Source of the DNA: CAZTHL01 sp964613585
Lineage (GTDB): Bacteria > Pseudomonadota > Alphaproteobacteria > DSM-16000 > Inquilinaceae
Reading direction: 5' to 3'
DNA: 64,000 nucleotides
NCBI GenBank assembly: GCA_964613585.1
Contig: CAZTHL010000007.1
Coordinates: 1 to 64,000, forward strand
In this document: positions 54,493 through 63,487 of the stretch, piece after piece
Numbering within the stretch: the first letter of the stretch is position 1
Layout of the letters: every line of letters begins with the position of its first letter
Program-made: the position numbers and the translations under genes
Notes under the pieces: model-generated
What the model saw: the letters and a program-made list of their open reading frames with translations, nothing else
What the model was told of the DNA's origin: nothing
Databases searched by the model: none

Positions 54493-55032
54493 ATGGCCAA
54501 GCTGTTCCTGCGGATCAACCTCCACACCGAACGGGTGCTCGGGCCGGGCAAGGTGCGGTTGCTCGAGCTCATCGATGAGCTGGGCTCGATATCGGCGGCA
54601 AGCCGCGCCATGGGCATGACTTACCGGCGGGCTTGGATGCTGATCGACGAGACCAATCGCTGCTTCAGCGAGCCGGTCGTTCGCGCCCGGACCGGCGGAC
54701 GGGCCGGCGGCGGCGCGGAGGTGACACGCCTCGGCCGTGACGTGGCCTTGCGCTACCGGGCCATCGAGCGCGAAACCGAGGCGGTCGTCGCGACCCACTT
54801 GGCCGCGCTCGAAGCAGCACAGGCCGGAGCGCCCGGCGAGGCCGGGAAGAGCCTCGCCTGTCGCGGTCATCGACGCGACCGCGGACGCTGCCCGGTCCAA
54901 GAGCCGGAGCCTGCCGGCCGCTGGCAGGACCTTTGCGCGAACCGGCCGGCCTCAACGCCGAGGGACGCCAAGAGCGGATCGGGTCACGGGCTCAGGCGGC
55001 GAGCCAGCGGCGCATCCGATGATCAAGTCTGA
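54493..55032 (+). CDS. ModE-like winged-helix molybdate regulator (no MOP domain)
   Basis: The first 115 residues are a ModE-type LysR-like winged helix (GPGKVRLLELIDELGSISAA, SRAMGMTYRRAWMLIDETNR, GGRAGGGAEVTRLG). The MOP ligand domains of full ModE are absent, as in many alphaproteobacteria. The last 60 residues (after about residue 118) are Arg/Gly/Pro-rich and unlike any domain. They may reflect loss of an earlier stop. The gene follows modC by 38 bases and its end overlaps the convergent patatin gene by 10 bases. It is the natural candidate to bind the box before modA. Confidence 0.85.
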   Translation: MAKLFLRINLHTERVLGPGKVRLLELIDELGSISAASRAMGMTYRRAWMLIDETNRCFSEPVVRARTGGRAGGGAEVTRLGRDVALRYRAIERETEAVVATHLAALEAAQAGAPGEAGKSLACRGHRRDRGRCPVQEPEPAGRWQDLCANRPASTPRDAKSGSGHGLRRRASGASDDQV

Positions 55033-56522
55033 CCGTGCCTTGATTCCGATCCGATGCCATCCTCGGGATGCTTTTGGCACCACTCGCGCTCAGCCTCGCC
55101 CCATCGTGCGAGGAACGCGGCTCCCTGATGGAAGCCATGGCGGTAAAGCTCCTCGATCCGCTCGCGACGTCGGTCGAGCTTGGACGGATAGTCCAGACCG
55201 CGGGACACCTCGGCTGCCATGTCAATGAAGCCGAACGCGATGCGATGGTGGGGCTTCAGCCCGGCGGCACGGGTGGTCAGCGCATCGATCTTCCGCACAA
55301 GTCGCAGTTCGTGGGTCATGGACAGGTTCCCGGCCAGCTCGTTGCGGCGATCCTCGATCTCGTGGAAGCTGGTCGGCAGCGCGTCTCGGGTCGTTGGATT
55401 GATGCGGATCAGCCAGAGCTCTTCCGGATTGAGCCGGCATGCGGGGCTTTCCGAGGTTCTCTTGTGGCCATGCAGGAAGGCAAGCTCGTATAGAGGCGGG
55501 TTCGAGGAGTACAAGGCGTCCCAGTAGGCGGCGCCCTCGATCTCGACCGCCCTCATCACGGTGGGAATGGCGGCCGACGCAGCCAGCACCCGGGGCAGCT
55601 TCTCCAGGGTCGCTGGGTCGGTGCCGCGGAACACCATGAAATTTGTCTCGCGGGCTTTCCGCGCGTCCTCGTTCAGGATGAAGACATCCTCGAGATCCTG
55701 CTCATCCAGATCCTCCTCCTCCTCGTGCACCTGCCTGACATCGGCGGCCCCGATCAGCAGCTCCGGAACCGGTTGACCTTCGCGCCGCAGCTCGGCCATC
55801 CGCGCGCTGAGAGCCTCCCGCTCGTCTGACGAAAGGTAAAGCTCGAGCAGCGTGAGGAACGCCTCCTGCACGTCGAACTCACGGCGTGTCGGACTGTCGG
55901 GAAAGCCCGGCCACGCGCTGATGACGTTGTCGACCAGAGCCGAGACATTCCGCCCAGCGGGACCAAGATCCTCCAGTCGCGCCATGACGGAACGGACGAG
56001 ATCCCGCGTCGCCTCGGCACCAATCCGCGCCGGCCCCATCGCAAGAAGGCCATCGAGCGTCGCGAACACCGATTGTGCGTAATAGGCCTTGAGCTCGGGG
56101 GTAAGGTTAACCGGCATCAGCGCGTCAATATTGACGTCGCGCAACAGGCGTTGGAGGAGCTGCCCGCGGAGGCTGTCCAGGAGCGGCAGGAAAGGCAGCT
56201 GCCCGGGCTCGAGCAGCCCCTTCAGGGAGGTCACGAGCGCCTCGTCCCAGGGCGCCGCAGCATTGCCCTCCGGATAGCCGCGGGTCCAGAAGCTCTGCAG
56301 GGTGCCGCGGCGGCCGAGAAGGAGATCCGCCCATGTCAGCGCGGCACAAACCGCCCCGCCGGACGTGCCGCTCAGGCCAACAACCTCGAAGTCGACGCCA
56401 TGGCGGTCACGGATCTTGAGCCGCTCATGCGGATCGAGCAGGGCGTCTAGAACGCCGGCCGTGAACGCCGTTTGCGCGCCGCCGCCCTGACAAGCGATGG
56501 CCACTCGAACCGTTTGGGTCAT
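55023..56522 (-). CDS. Patatin-like phospholipase
   Basis: The 499-residue protein has the patatin catalytic layout: oxyanion loop CQGGGAQTAFTAGVLD, nucleophile elbow GLSGTSGGAV and a later Asp in EGAAYWDALYSSNPPLYEL, where the usual Asp-Gly is Asp-Ala. It lacks a signal peptide, so it acts in the cytoplasm or at the inner membrane. The C-terminal part has helical DUF3734-like character (FGFIDMAAEVSRGLDYPSKL). The ATG at 56522 has GGAGGGAAG upstream. Confidence 0.9.
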   Translation of the reverse strand: MTQTVRVAIACQGGGAQTAFTAGVLDALLDPHERLKIRDRHGVDFEVVGLSGTSGGAVCAALTWADLLLGRRGTLQSFWTRGYPEGNAAAPWDEALVTSLKGLLEPGQLPFLPLLDSLRGQLLQRLLRDVNIDALMPVNLTPELKAYYAQSVFATLDGLLAMGPARIGAEATRDLVRSVMARLEDLGPAGRNVSALVDNVISAWPGFPDSPTRREFDVQEAFLTLLELYLSSDEREALSARMAELRREGQPVPELLIGAADVRQVHEEEEDLDEQDLEDVFILNEDARKARETNFMVFRGTDPATLEKLPRVLAASAAIPTVMRAVEIEGAAYWDALYSSNPPLYELAFLHGHKRTSESPACRLNPEELWLIRINPTTRDALPTSFHEIEDRRNELAGNLSMTHELRLVRKIDALTTRAAGLKPHHRIAFGFIDMAAEVSRGLDYPSKLDRRRERIEELYRHGFHQGAAFLARWGEAEREWCQKHPEDGIGSESRHGQT

Positions 56523-56901
56523 GAACGCTTCCCTCCGCGCCGCCCGGCCTCGCCGAGCGGGTCGTGCAAGGTTTACCCGCCTGCCGGCCCACCCAACCGT
56601 GACCGAGACGGTGTCCGATGGCGGGAACAGCACTCAGGAAAGCGTGCCCGGGAAGCTCGCCCCACCTGCCCTCCAGCGGATCAGCCGGCCCGTCAACCGG
56701 CGGTGCAGGATGCTGCGTCTCCGGCGCGATGCAACTCGGCCGGCATTGCCAGGACCTGACGTTTGAAAACAGACTGCCGGTACAATTCTGCAACAGCAAA
56801 AATTTCTTGGTGGGCCCATGATCTTGCATTATCTGAATAATAGAGCTCTCGCATCTTGTCGGCACGTCTCACGACCATAAAGCACAAGCCGCAAGAGTTG
56901 A
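56523..56901. other. Intergenic region between infA and patatin gene
   Basis: About 56755-56901 is unusually AT-rich and lies just downstream of infA. A 70-codon frame on the minus strand (56693-56905) overlaps the infA stop as ATGA but has codon use unlike this genome, so I do not call it. The rest is the patatin promoter region. Confidence 0.45.
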
Positions 56902-57120
56902 TCATTTGTGCCTAAAAATGACGCGACCTTTCGTCAGGTCATATGGGGTCATCTCGACATCGACCTTGTCACCGGCCATTACTCGGATGCGGAACTTTCG
57001 CATTTTGCCGGCCGTGTGCGCAATGATCTCGTGATCATTCTCCAGGCGCACCCGGAACATGGCATTGGGCAGCTTCTCCACGATCGTGCCGCCCATGACG
57101 ATCAGATCTTCCTTCGCCAT
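56902..57120 (-). CDS. infA: Translation initiation factor IF-1
   Basis: The 72-residue protein is a complete IF-1 S1-fold (MAKEDLIVMGGTIVEKLPNA, HEIIAHTAGKMRKFRIRV, DKVDVEMTPYDLTKGRV) ending in FRHK. It binds the ribosomal A site during initiation. The ATG at 57120 has AGGAG upstream. A very stable hairpin lies 53 bases before the start. It appears monocistronic. Confidence 0.98.
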   Translation of the reverse strand: MAKEDLIVMGGTIVEKLPNAMFRVRLENDHEIIAHTAGKMRKFRIRVMAGDKVDVEMTPYDLTKGRVIFRHK

Positions 57121-57172
57121 GCAGTTCTCCTCGCTTCGTGAACTTTCGCGCGCTGTCAGCGCCAACGGAATT

Positions 57173-57199
57173 GGCCCGGCCGCGCCCTGCGGCCGGGCC
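57173..57199. promoter_or_regulatory. Perfect 11-bp hairpin in the infA leader
   Basis: GGCCCGGCCGC (57173-57183) and GCGGCCGGGCC (57189-57199) pair perfectly around a five-base loop. On the minus strand it would form in the 5' leader of infA. No T-run follows, so it is not a typical terminator. Confidence 0.5.
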
Positions 57200-57355
57200 A
57201 TCGATACCGCAAGTTTCGCAGCGCAACGAGCGAATTCACTCCATCTCCGGCGCCGGCCGATGTCTGCCCGGCAAGCCTGGAGATGTGAGCGCCTACATCT
57301 ACGATTTCATAGATAATCGATGCTCGGCTTGGGCAAAGCCACGCGCGCCTTCCCC

Positions 57356-58048
57356 TCAGTCAAGCTGGTGACTTTCCAGCAGTGACACGAGAAGAGTGCC
57401 GGCGCGTTGCCGATGCTCGCGCAGCCTTTCACGCGCACGCGGCGCGTCGCCGTGACGAATGGCGTCCGCCACCGCTTGATGCTCCGCGACCGAGTCAAAA
57501 GGCTTGGGCCTTAGGCGAAGGGTGAGCATGCGTGCCCGATGCACCTGATCCCGGTAGGTATTCGCAATCTGGGCCAACCGACGATTCCCGGACAGATCAA
57601 GCACGGCTGTGTGAAAAGCTTCGTCCGCGCGCACCCACTCGTCCAAATCGTCTCGATCCAGCGCTGCCGCCATCTCGGTCACGAGCCGATCGAGCATGAC
57701 AACGCCGTCACCAGCGTCCGGCCTGAGAGCCATCCGCTCGGCCGCTGCCGCTTCCAGCGCAGTTATGATATCGTAGATCTGCCGCATGTCCTCGGAGGCC
57801 ATCGGCAGCACCCGCATGCCATGGCGCGGCCGGACCTCGACCAGACCTTCCTGGGCAAGCCGGATCAAGGCCTCGCGGATCGGCGTCCGGCTCATGCCGA
57901 ACGTGGCCGCCAGTTCCTGCTCCAAGGCCTGGGTGCCGGGCGGCATCTGGTTCTCGAGAATGCGGCGACGCAGTTCCTGGTAGGCTGCATCGACCAGCGA
58001 GGGGCGCTCAGCCCGTGCCCGAGCACGGCGGTTGGAGGAAGCGGACAT
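57356..58048 (-). CDS. GntR-family (FadR/FCD subgroup) transcriptional regulator
   Basis: The 230-residue protein has a GntR winged helix (YQELRRRILENQMPPGTQAL, FGMSRTPIREALIRLAQEGL) and a helical FCD ligand domain (about 90-220) with metal/acid-ligand residues in ADEAFHTAVLDLSGNRRL and VAEHQAVADAIRHGD. FCD regulators respond to organic acids such as lactate, glucarate or acyl-CoA. The ATG at 58048 is preferred over a GTG at 58060. The target is unknown; a 15-bp palindrome lies about 150 bases upstream. Confidence 0.93.
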   Translation of the reverse strand: MSASSNRRARARAERPSLVDAAYQELRRRILENQMPPGTQALEQELAATFGMSRTPIREALIRLAQEGLVEVRPRHGMRVLPMASEDMRQIYDIITALEAAAAERMALRPDAGDGVVMLDRLVTEMAAALDRDDLDEWVRADEAFHTAVLDLSGNRRLAQIANTYRDQVHRARMLTLRLRPKPFDSVAEHQAVADAIRHGDAPRARERLREHRQRAGTLLVSLLESHQLD

Positions 58049-58488
58049 GGGCGCGTTCACGGCAGGAGGTTGAGCGCCGGAACGCGACGATGATGTCGCC
58101 TAGGGGCCATCCCGTCTCCTATGGGTGGTTTGACTGGACGGTAACGTGAGGGGTGACGGCGGCGGTCCGCTGCCGAAGCAAATATTTAACGCCCAAATGG
58201 CGCATTTGCAGAGGCGAACAACATCCTGTGCGCGAAGTTGAGCTTGGTTTAGGTGGCGGGAAAACGCGGCATGCAAACGCGCAAGTCACCTGCCATGACC
58301 GCTTCGTTGAGAGGTCCCCCGTGTCCGATCCATATCACGCCCCTGGCGTTAGAGCCTCTGGTAACCATATGAATTCTACGAAAATTTAAGTGCCCCCCAC
58401 TATGCTTCGCCTTGTGGTCGTCCGGGACGAACCAACCGCGCGGTCGCGACGTGCCCGTCGTGACCGATCATGTCGGGAAGGGGCAGAC
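58049..58488. other. Divergent intergenic region between gntR and the DUF1465 gene
   Basis: The 440 bases have no credible gene. They include a CAAATGGCGCATTTG palindrome and an AT-rich stretch near 58360-58395 that may be the DUF1465 promoter. Confidence 0.45.
58194..58208. promoter_or_regulatory. 15-bp palindrome upstream of gntR, candidate operator
   Basis: CAAATG-GCG-CATTTG is a perfect inverted repeat on an AT-rich island, about 146 bases upstream of gntR and 280 before the DUF1465 gene. It could bind the GntR protein, but this motif is not a known FCD site. Confidence 0.35.
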
Positions 58489-58905
58489 GTGACGGACTCC
58501 CAGGCCGGTATGGCCTTCATAAACAAGACCTACGACGAGGCGATGACGCTGCTTGTCGAGGCACGCAACTACATCGCCTACCAGCAGCCAAAGGATCTGG
58601 CGCGGCTGGATAACCACAGCCGGCTTCTGGTCAGCCAGGAGACCATGCGCATCACCTCGCGGCTCACGCAGGTCATGGCTTGGCTGTTCGCTCAGCGTGC
58701 CGTCTACAGCGGCGAACTGCATCGCGATCAGGCTCTGGGCGATGAGTTCTCGCTTGGTGGCGAGCATGTCTGCCTGGATGAGACCTGGAGCTACGACATC
58801 CGTCTGCCGGCGCCGGTGCGCGGCCTGCTTGAGCGTTCCTACAACCTGTACATCCGTGTGCAGCGCCTCGAGGCCATGCTGCAGCGACAGGCAGCCGAAG
58901 TATGA
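58489..58905 (+). CDS. DUF1465-family protein
   Basis: The 138-residue helical protein (FINKTYDEAMTLLVEARNYI, MRITSRLTQVMAWLFAQRAV, PVRGLLERSYNLYIRVQRLE) matches the alphaproteobacterial DUF1465 pattern. A GTG at 58489 with GGAAGGGG upstream is used; an ATG at 58510 is an alternative. It has no membrane span or signal peptide. The function is not established. Confidence 0.75.
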   Translation: MTDSQAGMAFINKTYDEAMTLLVEARNYIAYQQPKDLARLDNHSRLLVSQETMRITSRLTQVMAWLFAQRAVYSGELHRDQALGDEFSLGGEHVCLDETWSYDIRLPAPVRGLLERSYNLYIRVQRLEAMLQRQAAEV

Positions 58906-58935
58906 TACACAACGCCCCCTGAGGGCGCCCATCCG

Positions 58936-59727
58936 TCACTGCGCGGTCCAGCCACCGTCCACGCTGAGCGCTGTGCCAGTCACCTGATCCGCCGCGGGGC
59001 TGCACAGGAACACCGCCATGCCGCCGATCTGCTCGGGGGTCACGAACGATTGCGACGGCTGCTTCGGCGCCAGCAGGGCTCGAGCGGCCTCGTCGATCGA
59101 GGTCCCGTCCCGCTCCGCCAGCGCCTCGATCTGCTTCTCGACGAGCGGCGTCCTGACCCAGCCCGGGCAGATCGCGTTGCAGGTGACACCCGATCCCGCC
59201 GTCTCGAGTCCGACCACCTTGGTCAGGCCAAGCATTCCGTGCTTGGCCGAGACATAGGCCGCCTTGTTCACCGAGGCGACCAGCCCGTGCGCCGAGGCCG
59301 TGTTTATGATCCGGCCCCAGCCACGCGCGCGCATGTCCGGCAGGGCGGCCCGAATCGCATGGAAGGCGGCGGAAAGATTGATGGCAATCACCGCATCCCA
59401 GCGGTCGGGCGGGAAGGCCTCCACTGGGTCCGTATGCTGGATGCCGGCATTGTTCACCAGGATGTCGAGACGTCCGAACTCTTCCCTCGTATGCGCAACG
59501 AGGCCGGTGACCTGATCGGAATGCCGCAGATCGGCGCCGTCGAAGCGGGCGCCGACCCCGTGATCAGCCTCGATGGCGGAGCGCAGCCCCTCGATCTCCT
59601 CGGGCGCACCGAAGCCGTTGAGCATGACCGACGCGCCCTCCGCCGCCAGCGCCCGGGCAACGCCGAAGCCGATGCCGCTGGTCGAGCCGGTGATGAGCGC
59701 CGCCTTCCCCTCGAGCAACCTCGTCAT
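58936..59727 (-). CDS. bdhA: 3-hydroxybutyrate dehydrogenase
   Basis: The enzyme oxidises D-3-hydroxybutyrate to acetoacetate with NAD+, in use of polyhydroxybutyrate stores. The 263-residue short-chain dehydrogenase has the cofactor loop ALITGSTSGIGFGVARALAA, NNAGIQHTDPVEAFPPDRWD, catalytic Ser (NTASAHGLVAS), and Tyr-x3-Lys (AAYVSAKHG). GWVRTPLVEKQIEA and the ending VDGGWTAQ are typical of the family. It converges with the DUF1465 gene. Confidence 0.96.
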   Translation of the reverse strand: MTRLLEGKAALITGSTSGIGFGVARALAAEGASVMLNGFGAPEEIEGLRSAIEADHGVGARFDGADLRHSDQVTGLVAHTREEFGRLDILVNNAGIQHTDPVEAFPPDRWDAVIAINLSAAFHAIRAALPDMRARGWGRIINTASAHGLVASVNKAAYVSAKHGMLGLTKVVGLETAGSGVTCNAICPGWVRTPLVEKQIEALAERDGTSIDEAARALLAPKQPSQSFVTPEQIGGMAVFLCSPAADQVTGTALSVDGGWTAQ

Positions 59728-59908
59728 GATCTCTGCCCTCCGACCGCCGCTTCTCGAAAATACACAAGCTTAGAAGGTAGATTGAACCAGCGCCAGCATC
59801 CTTGGAAGACGCATGACTGGCCATTGAGCGCGGTCAATGACGTCGCGCCTCGACGGCGTTTACCGCGTGGTCGCGTCGTCATTCCCGTGCGGAATGCAGG
59901 AGCATGCC

Positions 59909-60154
59909 ATGCAACGCCGTTTCCTCCTTGCCCTGCCCATCGCCGCGCTCGCCGTGCCTCGTGCGGCAACGGCCGAGGGCAGCCGCGGGCGCTTTCTTTG
60001 CACGGACCAGGACTGCGGCCCCTATATCTACGATCCGGTCAAGGGCGACCCGCCAAGAGGGGTCAAGCCGGGAACAACCTTCACCGAACTTCCGGCCGAG
60101 TGGACCTGTCCAGTCTGTGGCGCCCCCAGGAGCAGCTTCATCCCTTACGACTGA
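59909..60154 (+). CDS. Exported rubredoxin-like protein
   Basis: The 81-residue protein has a signal peptide (MQRRFLLALPIAALAVPRAATA) before a rubredoxin domain: FLCTDQDCGPYIYDPVKGDP, GVKPGTTFTELP and EWTCPVCGAP. Rubredoxins are normally cytoplasmic and bind one iron with two CxxC loops. Here the first loop is C-x4-C. The ATG at 59909 has AGGAG 7 bases upstream; an in-frame ATG at 59894 is less likely. It lies alone, before phoX. Confidence 0.85.
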   Translation: MQRRFLLALPIAALAVPRAATAEGSRGRFLCTDQDCGPYIYDPVKGDPPRGVKPGTTFTELPAEWTCPVCGAPRSSFIPYD

Positions 60155-60363
60155 GACCGAACGACTGAGACCGAAATCAACCCGGGAACGGCCCTTCCGG
60201 GGGTGCGGATTCCTCCCCATCGCACATTCGCCCCTGTCACACATACGACACCCTGCCTTCACGCGGCTGTCCTCCGCCCTCTCTAGCCTCGTGCCGATTC
60301 TGGGCAACTGAAGCTTCACTGCTTCGCTCGCCCGGCCTTGAGGCTTCGGACGGAGGTGGACCC

Positions 60364-62301
60364 ATGAGCGAGCCGCGCGTGCATCCGCAGTATGGCTGGG
60401 TGATCGAGGATGACGACGACATTCCCTCCAATCGCTCGACCGCGCCAAACTTCTTTGCGGTGACCGACGCACGACTGTCGCGCCGGAGCCTGCTGAAGGG
60501 CGGCGCGGCGACCGTTGCGCTCGCCGGCACCGGCACCCCGCTCGCCGCTCGGCCCGCGCATGCGGCCAGCCCGTCGACGCTTACCTTCGAGGAACTCGCC
60601 CGCGGCCGCGACGAGCAGCTCCATGTCGCCCCCGGCTACGATCACCAGGTGCTGATCCGCTGGGGCGACAAGGTTCTGGCCGATGCCCCGGACTGGGATT
60701 CCCAAAATCAGACGGCTGAGGCGCAATCGCGGCAGTTCGGCTTCAACAACGATTTCGTCGGCTTCCTGCCGTTGCCGGCCGGCTCCCGGGAGTCCAACCG
60801 CGGGCTGCTCGTGGTGAACCACGAGTATACAAGCTCCAAGCACATGTTCCCCGGCGCGCCTGCGGCGATCGACCTGACCGAAGAGCAGGCCAACATCGAC
60901 ATGATGGCACATGGCCTGTCGGTGATCGCTGTGGTCCGGCAAAACGGCCGTTGGCGCGTCGCCGACAGCCCGCTCAATCGCCGCATCACGCCCATGACCC
61001 GGATGGCGATGAGTGGCCCGGCGGCGGGCAGCGGCCGCCTGGTGACGCCGGAGTCGCCGGACGGCACCCGCACCTTCGGCACCTACGGCAACTGCGCCGG
61101 CGGCGTGACTCCCTGGGGCACCGTGCTGACGGCCGAGGAAAACGTGCAGAACTACTTCAAGGGCAACCCGGCGGCGACCGAGGAAGCCGAGAACTATGAG
61201 CGCTTCGGCCTTCCCGGCGGCGACAATCCCCGCTACGCCTGGGGCCATTTCCATGAGCGCTTTGACCTGGCTCAGCGGCCCCGCGAGCCGCTGCACGCCG
61301 GCTGGATTGTCGAGATCGACCCCTACGATGCCGACTTCGTGCCGAAGAAGCGGACCGCGCTTGGCCGCTGCAAGCACGAGGGCTGCAATGTCACGATCAA
61401 CGGCGACGGCCGGGTCGTGGCCTACACCGGGGACGACCAGCGGTTCGAGTACATCTACCGCTTCGTCAGCGACGGCACCTACGACCCGGCCGACCGGGCT
61501 GCGAACATGGATCTGCTCGATCGCGGCACCTTGTCGGTAGCCGAGTTCAGAGCGGATGGCCGCGTTGCCTGGCACCGGCTGGTGCACGGCGAGGGCCCGC
61601 TGACGGAGGAGAACGGCTTCCGCAGCCAGGCCGACGTGGTGATCGACGTGCGCAAGGCGGCGGATCTGGTGGGCGCCACGCCGATGGACCGTCCCGAGGA
61701 CATCGAGATCAACCCGGTCACCGGCACCGTCTTCGCCAACCTCACCAACAACTCCCGGCGCGCGCCGACGGAGGTCAACGCCGCCAATCCCCGACACACC
61801 AACCTGTTCGGCCACATCATCGAGATGCGGCCGCCTGACGGCGACCACGGCGCCGCGGAGTTCACCTGGGACTTCTTCATCCTGGCCGGCGATCCTCGAG
61901 AGCGGCTGCACGGCGCCATGTTCCATCCGGAGACCAGCGAGGACGGCTGGTTCGTGACACCGGACAACATGGCCTTTGACAACAAGGGGCGAATTTGGCT
62001 GGCAACGGATGGTGGCGACCGCTACGGGTTCGCCGACGGCTGTTGGGCCGCCGACTGCACCGGCGAGGGACGGGCGCTGAGCCGGCACTTCCTTCGCTGC
62101 CCGATCGGCTCCGAGCTCTGCGGCCCCTTCTTCACACCTGATGATCGCAACTTCTTTGGCGCTGTGCAGCATCCCGGCGCGGCAGGTGACGCCAATTTCG
62201 ACCAGCCGGCGACGCGCTGGCCGGACTTCGCGCCTGGGGTGCCGCCGCGCCCCTCGGTCATCGTTGTCACCAGGACCGACGGCGGGGAGATCGGTTCATA
62301 G
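60364..62301 (+). CDS. phoX: PhoX-family alkaline phosphatase (Tat-exported)
   Basis: The 645-residue protein has a twin-arginine signal (RLSRRSLLKGGAATVALAGT, about residues 37-56) and the PhoX/DUF839 propeller: GFNNDFVGFLPL, LLVVNHEYTSSKHMF, TYGNCAGGVTPWGTVLTAEE, GCNVTINGDGRVVAYTGDD, ADLVGATPMDRPEDIEINP and FTPDDRNFFGAVQHPG. PhoX is a Ca/Fe-dependent phosphomonoesterase used under phosphate starvation. No Pho box is obvious upstream. Confidence 0.94.
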   Translation: MSEPRVHPQYGWVIEDDDDIPSNRSTAPNFFAVTDARLSRRSLLKGGAATVALAGTGTPLAARPAHAASPSTLTFEELARGRDEQLHVAPGYDHQVLIRWGDKVLADAPDWDSQNQTAEAQSRQFGFNNDFVGFLPLPAGSRESNRGLLVVNHEYTSSKHMFPGAPAAIDLTEEQANIDMMAHGLSVIAVVRQNGRWRVADSPLNRRITPMTRMAMSGPAAGSGRLVTPESPDGTRTFGTYGNCAGGVTPWGTVLTAEENVQNYFKGNPAATEEAENYERFGLPGGDNPRYAWGHFHERFDLAQRPREPLHAGWIVEIDPYDADFVPKKRTALGRCKHEGCNVTINGDGRVVAYTGDDQRFEYIYRFVSDGTYDPADRAANMDLLDRGTLSVAEFRADGRVAWHRLVHGEGPLTEENGFRSQADVVIDVRKAADLVGATPMDRPEDIEINPVTGTVFANLTNNSRRAPTEVNAANPRHTNLFGHIIEMRPPDGDHGAAEFTWDFFILAGDPRERLHGAMFHPETSEDGWFVTPDNMAFDNKGRIWLATDGGDRYGFADGCWAADCTGEGRALSRHFLRCPIGSELCGPFFTPDDRNFFGAVQHPGAAGDANFDQPATRWPDFAPGVPPRPSVIVVTRTDGGEIGS

Positions 62302-62600
62302 GACCGCTGCATTGCTCTGGTGCGAGGGGCGGCTCGTAGGCCGCCCCCGTTCCTGATGGAGACCACATCCCGGACGGTGAGTTTTTGAGATTGCCTCTTC
62401 ACACTCCGCCAACGAGCGAAAACTCCGCCGCACCGAACCATTCGTTGAAGCAGGACGACGCTTAACCAACCTATGAATGCTGGGGATTGTCGGCGCCGCT
62501 CCCCATGGGCGATGATCCGCGTGCGCGTTGCAAACCTTGCGGCCAAGCGGTCGGTGAGGCGATTGCCAAGGGCGCGCGTCCGGAAGCGAGGCGGATCACC
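62302..62600. other. Intergenic region between phoX and carbonic anhydrase gene
   Basis: A hairpin (62326-62347) follows the phoX stop. The middle (about 62370-62480) is AT-richer and probably promotes the carbonic anhydrase gene. No gene is visible. Confidence 0.45.
62326..62347 (+). terminator. Hairpin after phoX, candidate terminator
   Basis: GGGGCGGC (62326-62333) and GCCGCCCC (62340-62347) pair perfectly with a six-base loop, 25 bases after the phoX stop. Only a short weak pyrimidine tract follows. Confidence 0.5.
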
Positions 62601-63359
62601 ATGAGACGGCGCAGATTCCTGACCGGCCTAAGTGTCACGGCGATGGCCTGCCCGCTTTGCGCAGCCACCGTCGCACGCGCGGCAGACGGCATCCACTGGG
62701 GCTATGGCGGCACGAGCGGCCCGAGCCGGTGGGCCTCGCTGGCAAAGGACTTCCAGGTGTGCGGCGCGGGAGCCGAGCAGTCACCGGTTGATCTGGATGC
62801 AGGCACCCCGGCAATCCTGACCGACGTCGGCGTCGACTGGCAGCCTTGCCCGCTTTCGGTGCTCAACAACGGCCACACAATACAGGTCAACACAGCCGCC
62901 GGGTGCTCGATCACGCTCGACGGCAAGGCCTACAGGATGAAGCAATTCCACTTCCATCATCCGAGCGAGCATCTGATCGATGGGCGGGCTCAGGCGATGG
63001 AAGCGCACTTCGTTCACGTCGCGAACGATGGAGACGTCGCCGTCCTCGGCGTCTTCATGGTGCCCGGCGAGCCACACGACACCGTGGAGACAGTGTGGCA
63101 GGTCATGCCCAGGGCGCCCGGCCTGATCGAGACCGACGCGGCGATCATGCCGCAGACCTTGCTGCCGAGCCGTCATGGCTTCTGGCGCTATGCCGGATCG
63201 TTGACCACCCCGCCGTGCGACGAGATCGTGACCTGGACCGTCTACGCCGACCCGATCGAGATCTCGGCCGACCAGATCCGGCGCTTCGCGGCGATCTTCC
63301 CCAACAACGCCCGCCCGGCCCAGACCCTCAATCGTCGCTTCCTGCTGCGCAACTTCTAG
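62601..63359 (+). CDS. Alpha-class carbonic anhydrase (exported)
   Basis: The 252-residue enzyme interconverts CO2 and bicarbonate in the periplasm. It has a Tat-like signal (MRRRRFLTGLSVTAMACPLC), then HWGYGG near the start and EQSPVDL. The three zinc His ligands are visible: His117 and His119 in QFHFHHPSEH and His136 in AHFVHV, with the 17- and 2-residue spacing of bacterial alpha enzymes. TTPPCDEIVTWTV completes the active site. The ATG at 62601 is preferred because it gives the signal peptide. A repeat element begins at its stop. Confidence 0.95.
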   Translation: MRRRRFLTGLSVTAMACPLCAATVARAADGIHWGYGGTSGPSRWASLAKDFQVCGAGAEQSPVDLDAGTPAILTDVGVDWQPCPLSVLNNGHTIQVNTAAGCSITLDGKAYRMKQFHFHHPSEHLIDGRAQAMEAHFVHVANDGDVAVLGVFMVPGEPHDTVETVWQVMPRAPGLIETDAAIMPQTLLPSRHGFWRYAGSLTTPPCDEIVTWTVYADPIEISADQIRRFAAIFPNNARPAQTLNRRFLLRNF

Positions 63360-63393
63360 AGCGTTTCCGGCTCACGTGGCATCGCCGGCCCAA
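63358..63393. repeat. GCGTTTCCG repeat end, overlapping the carbonic anhydrase stop
   Basis: GAGCGTTTCCGGCTCACGTGGC then ATCGCCGGCCC matches the left end of the elements at 17955 and 48027. No right end is present within 100 bases. Confidence 0.6.
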
Positions 63394-63487
63394 GCGGCCT
63401 TGCCTGCCGACAATAAGGCGCTGGCGGTTGGCACGGTCGCCCGGCAGACTTTGGGCACGTCCCCGAAACATGCCGCGCCGTGCCATC

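Noticed and set aside
60316..62172. 618-residue minus-strand frame opposite phoX
   Set aside because: It is opposite a well-supported Tat-exported phosphatase and shows no recognisable motif.
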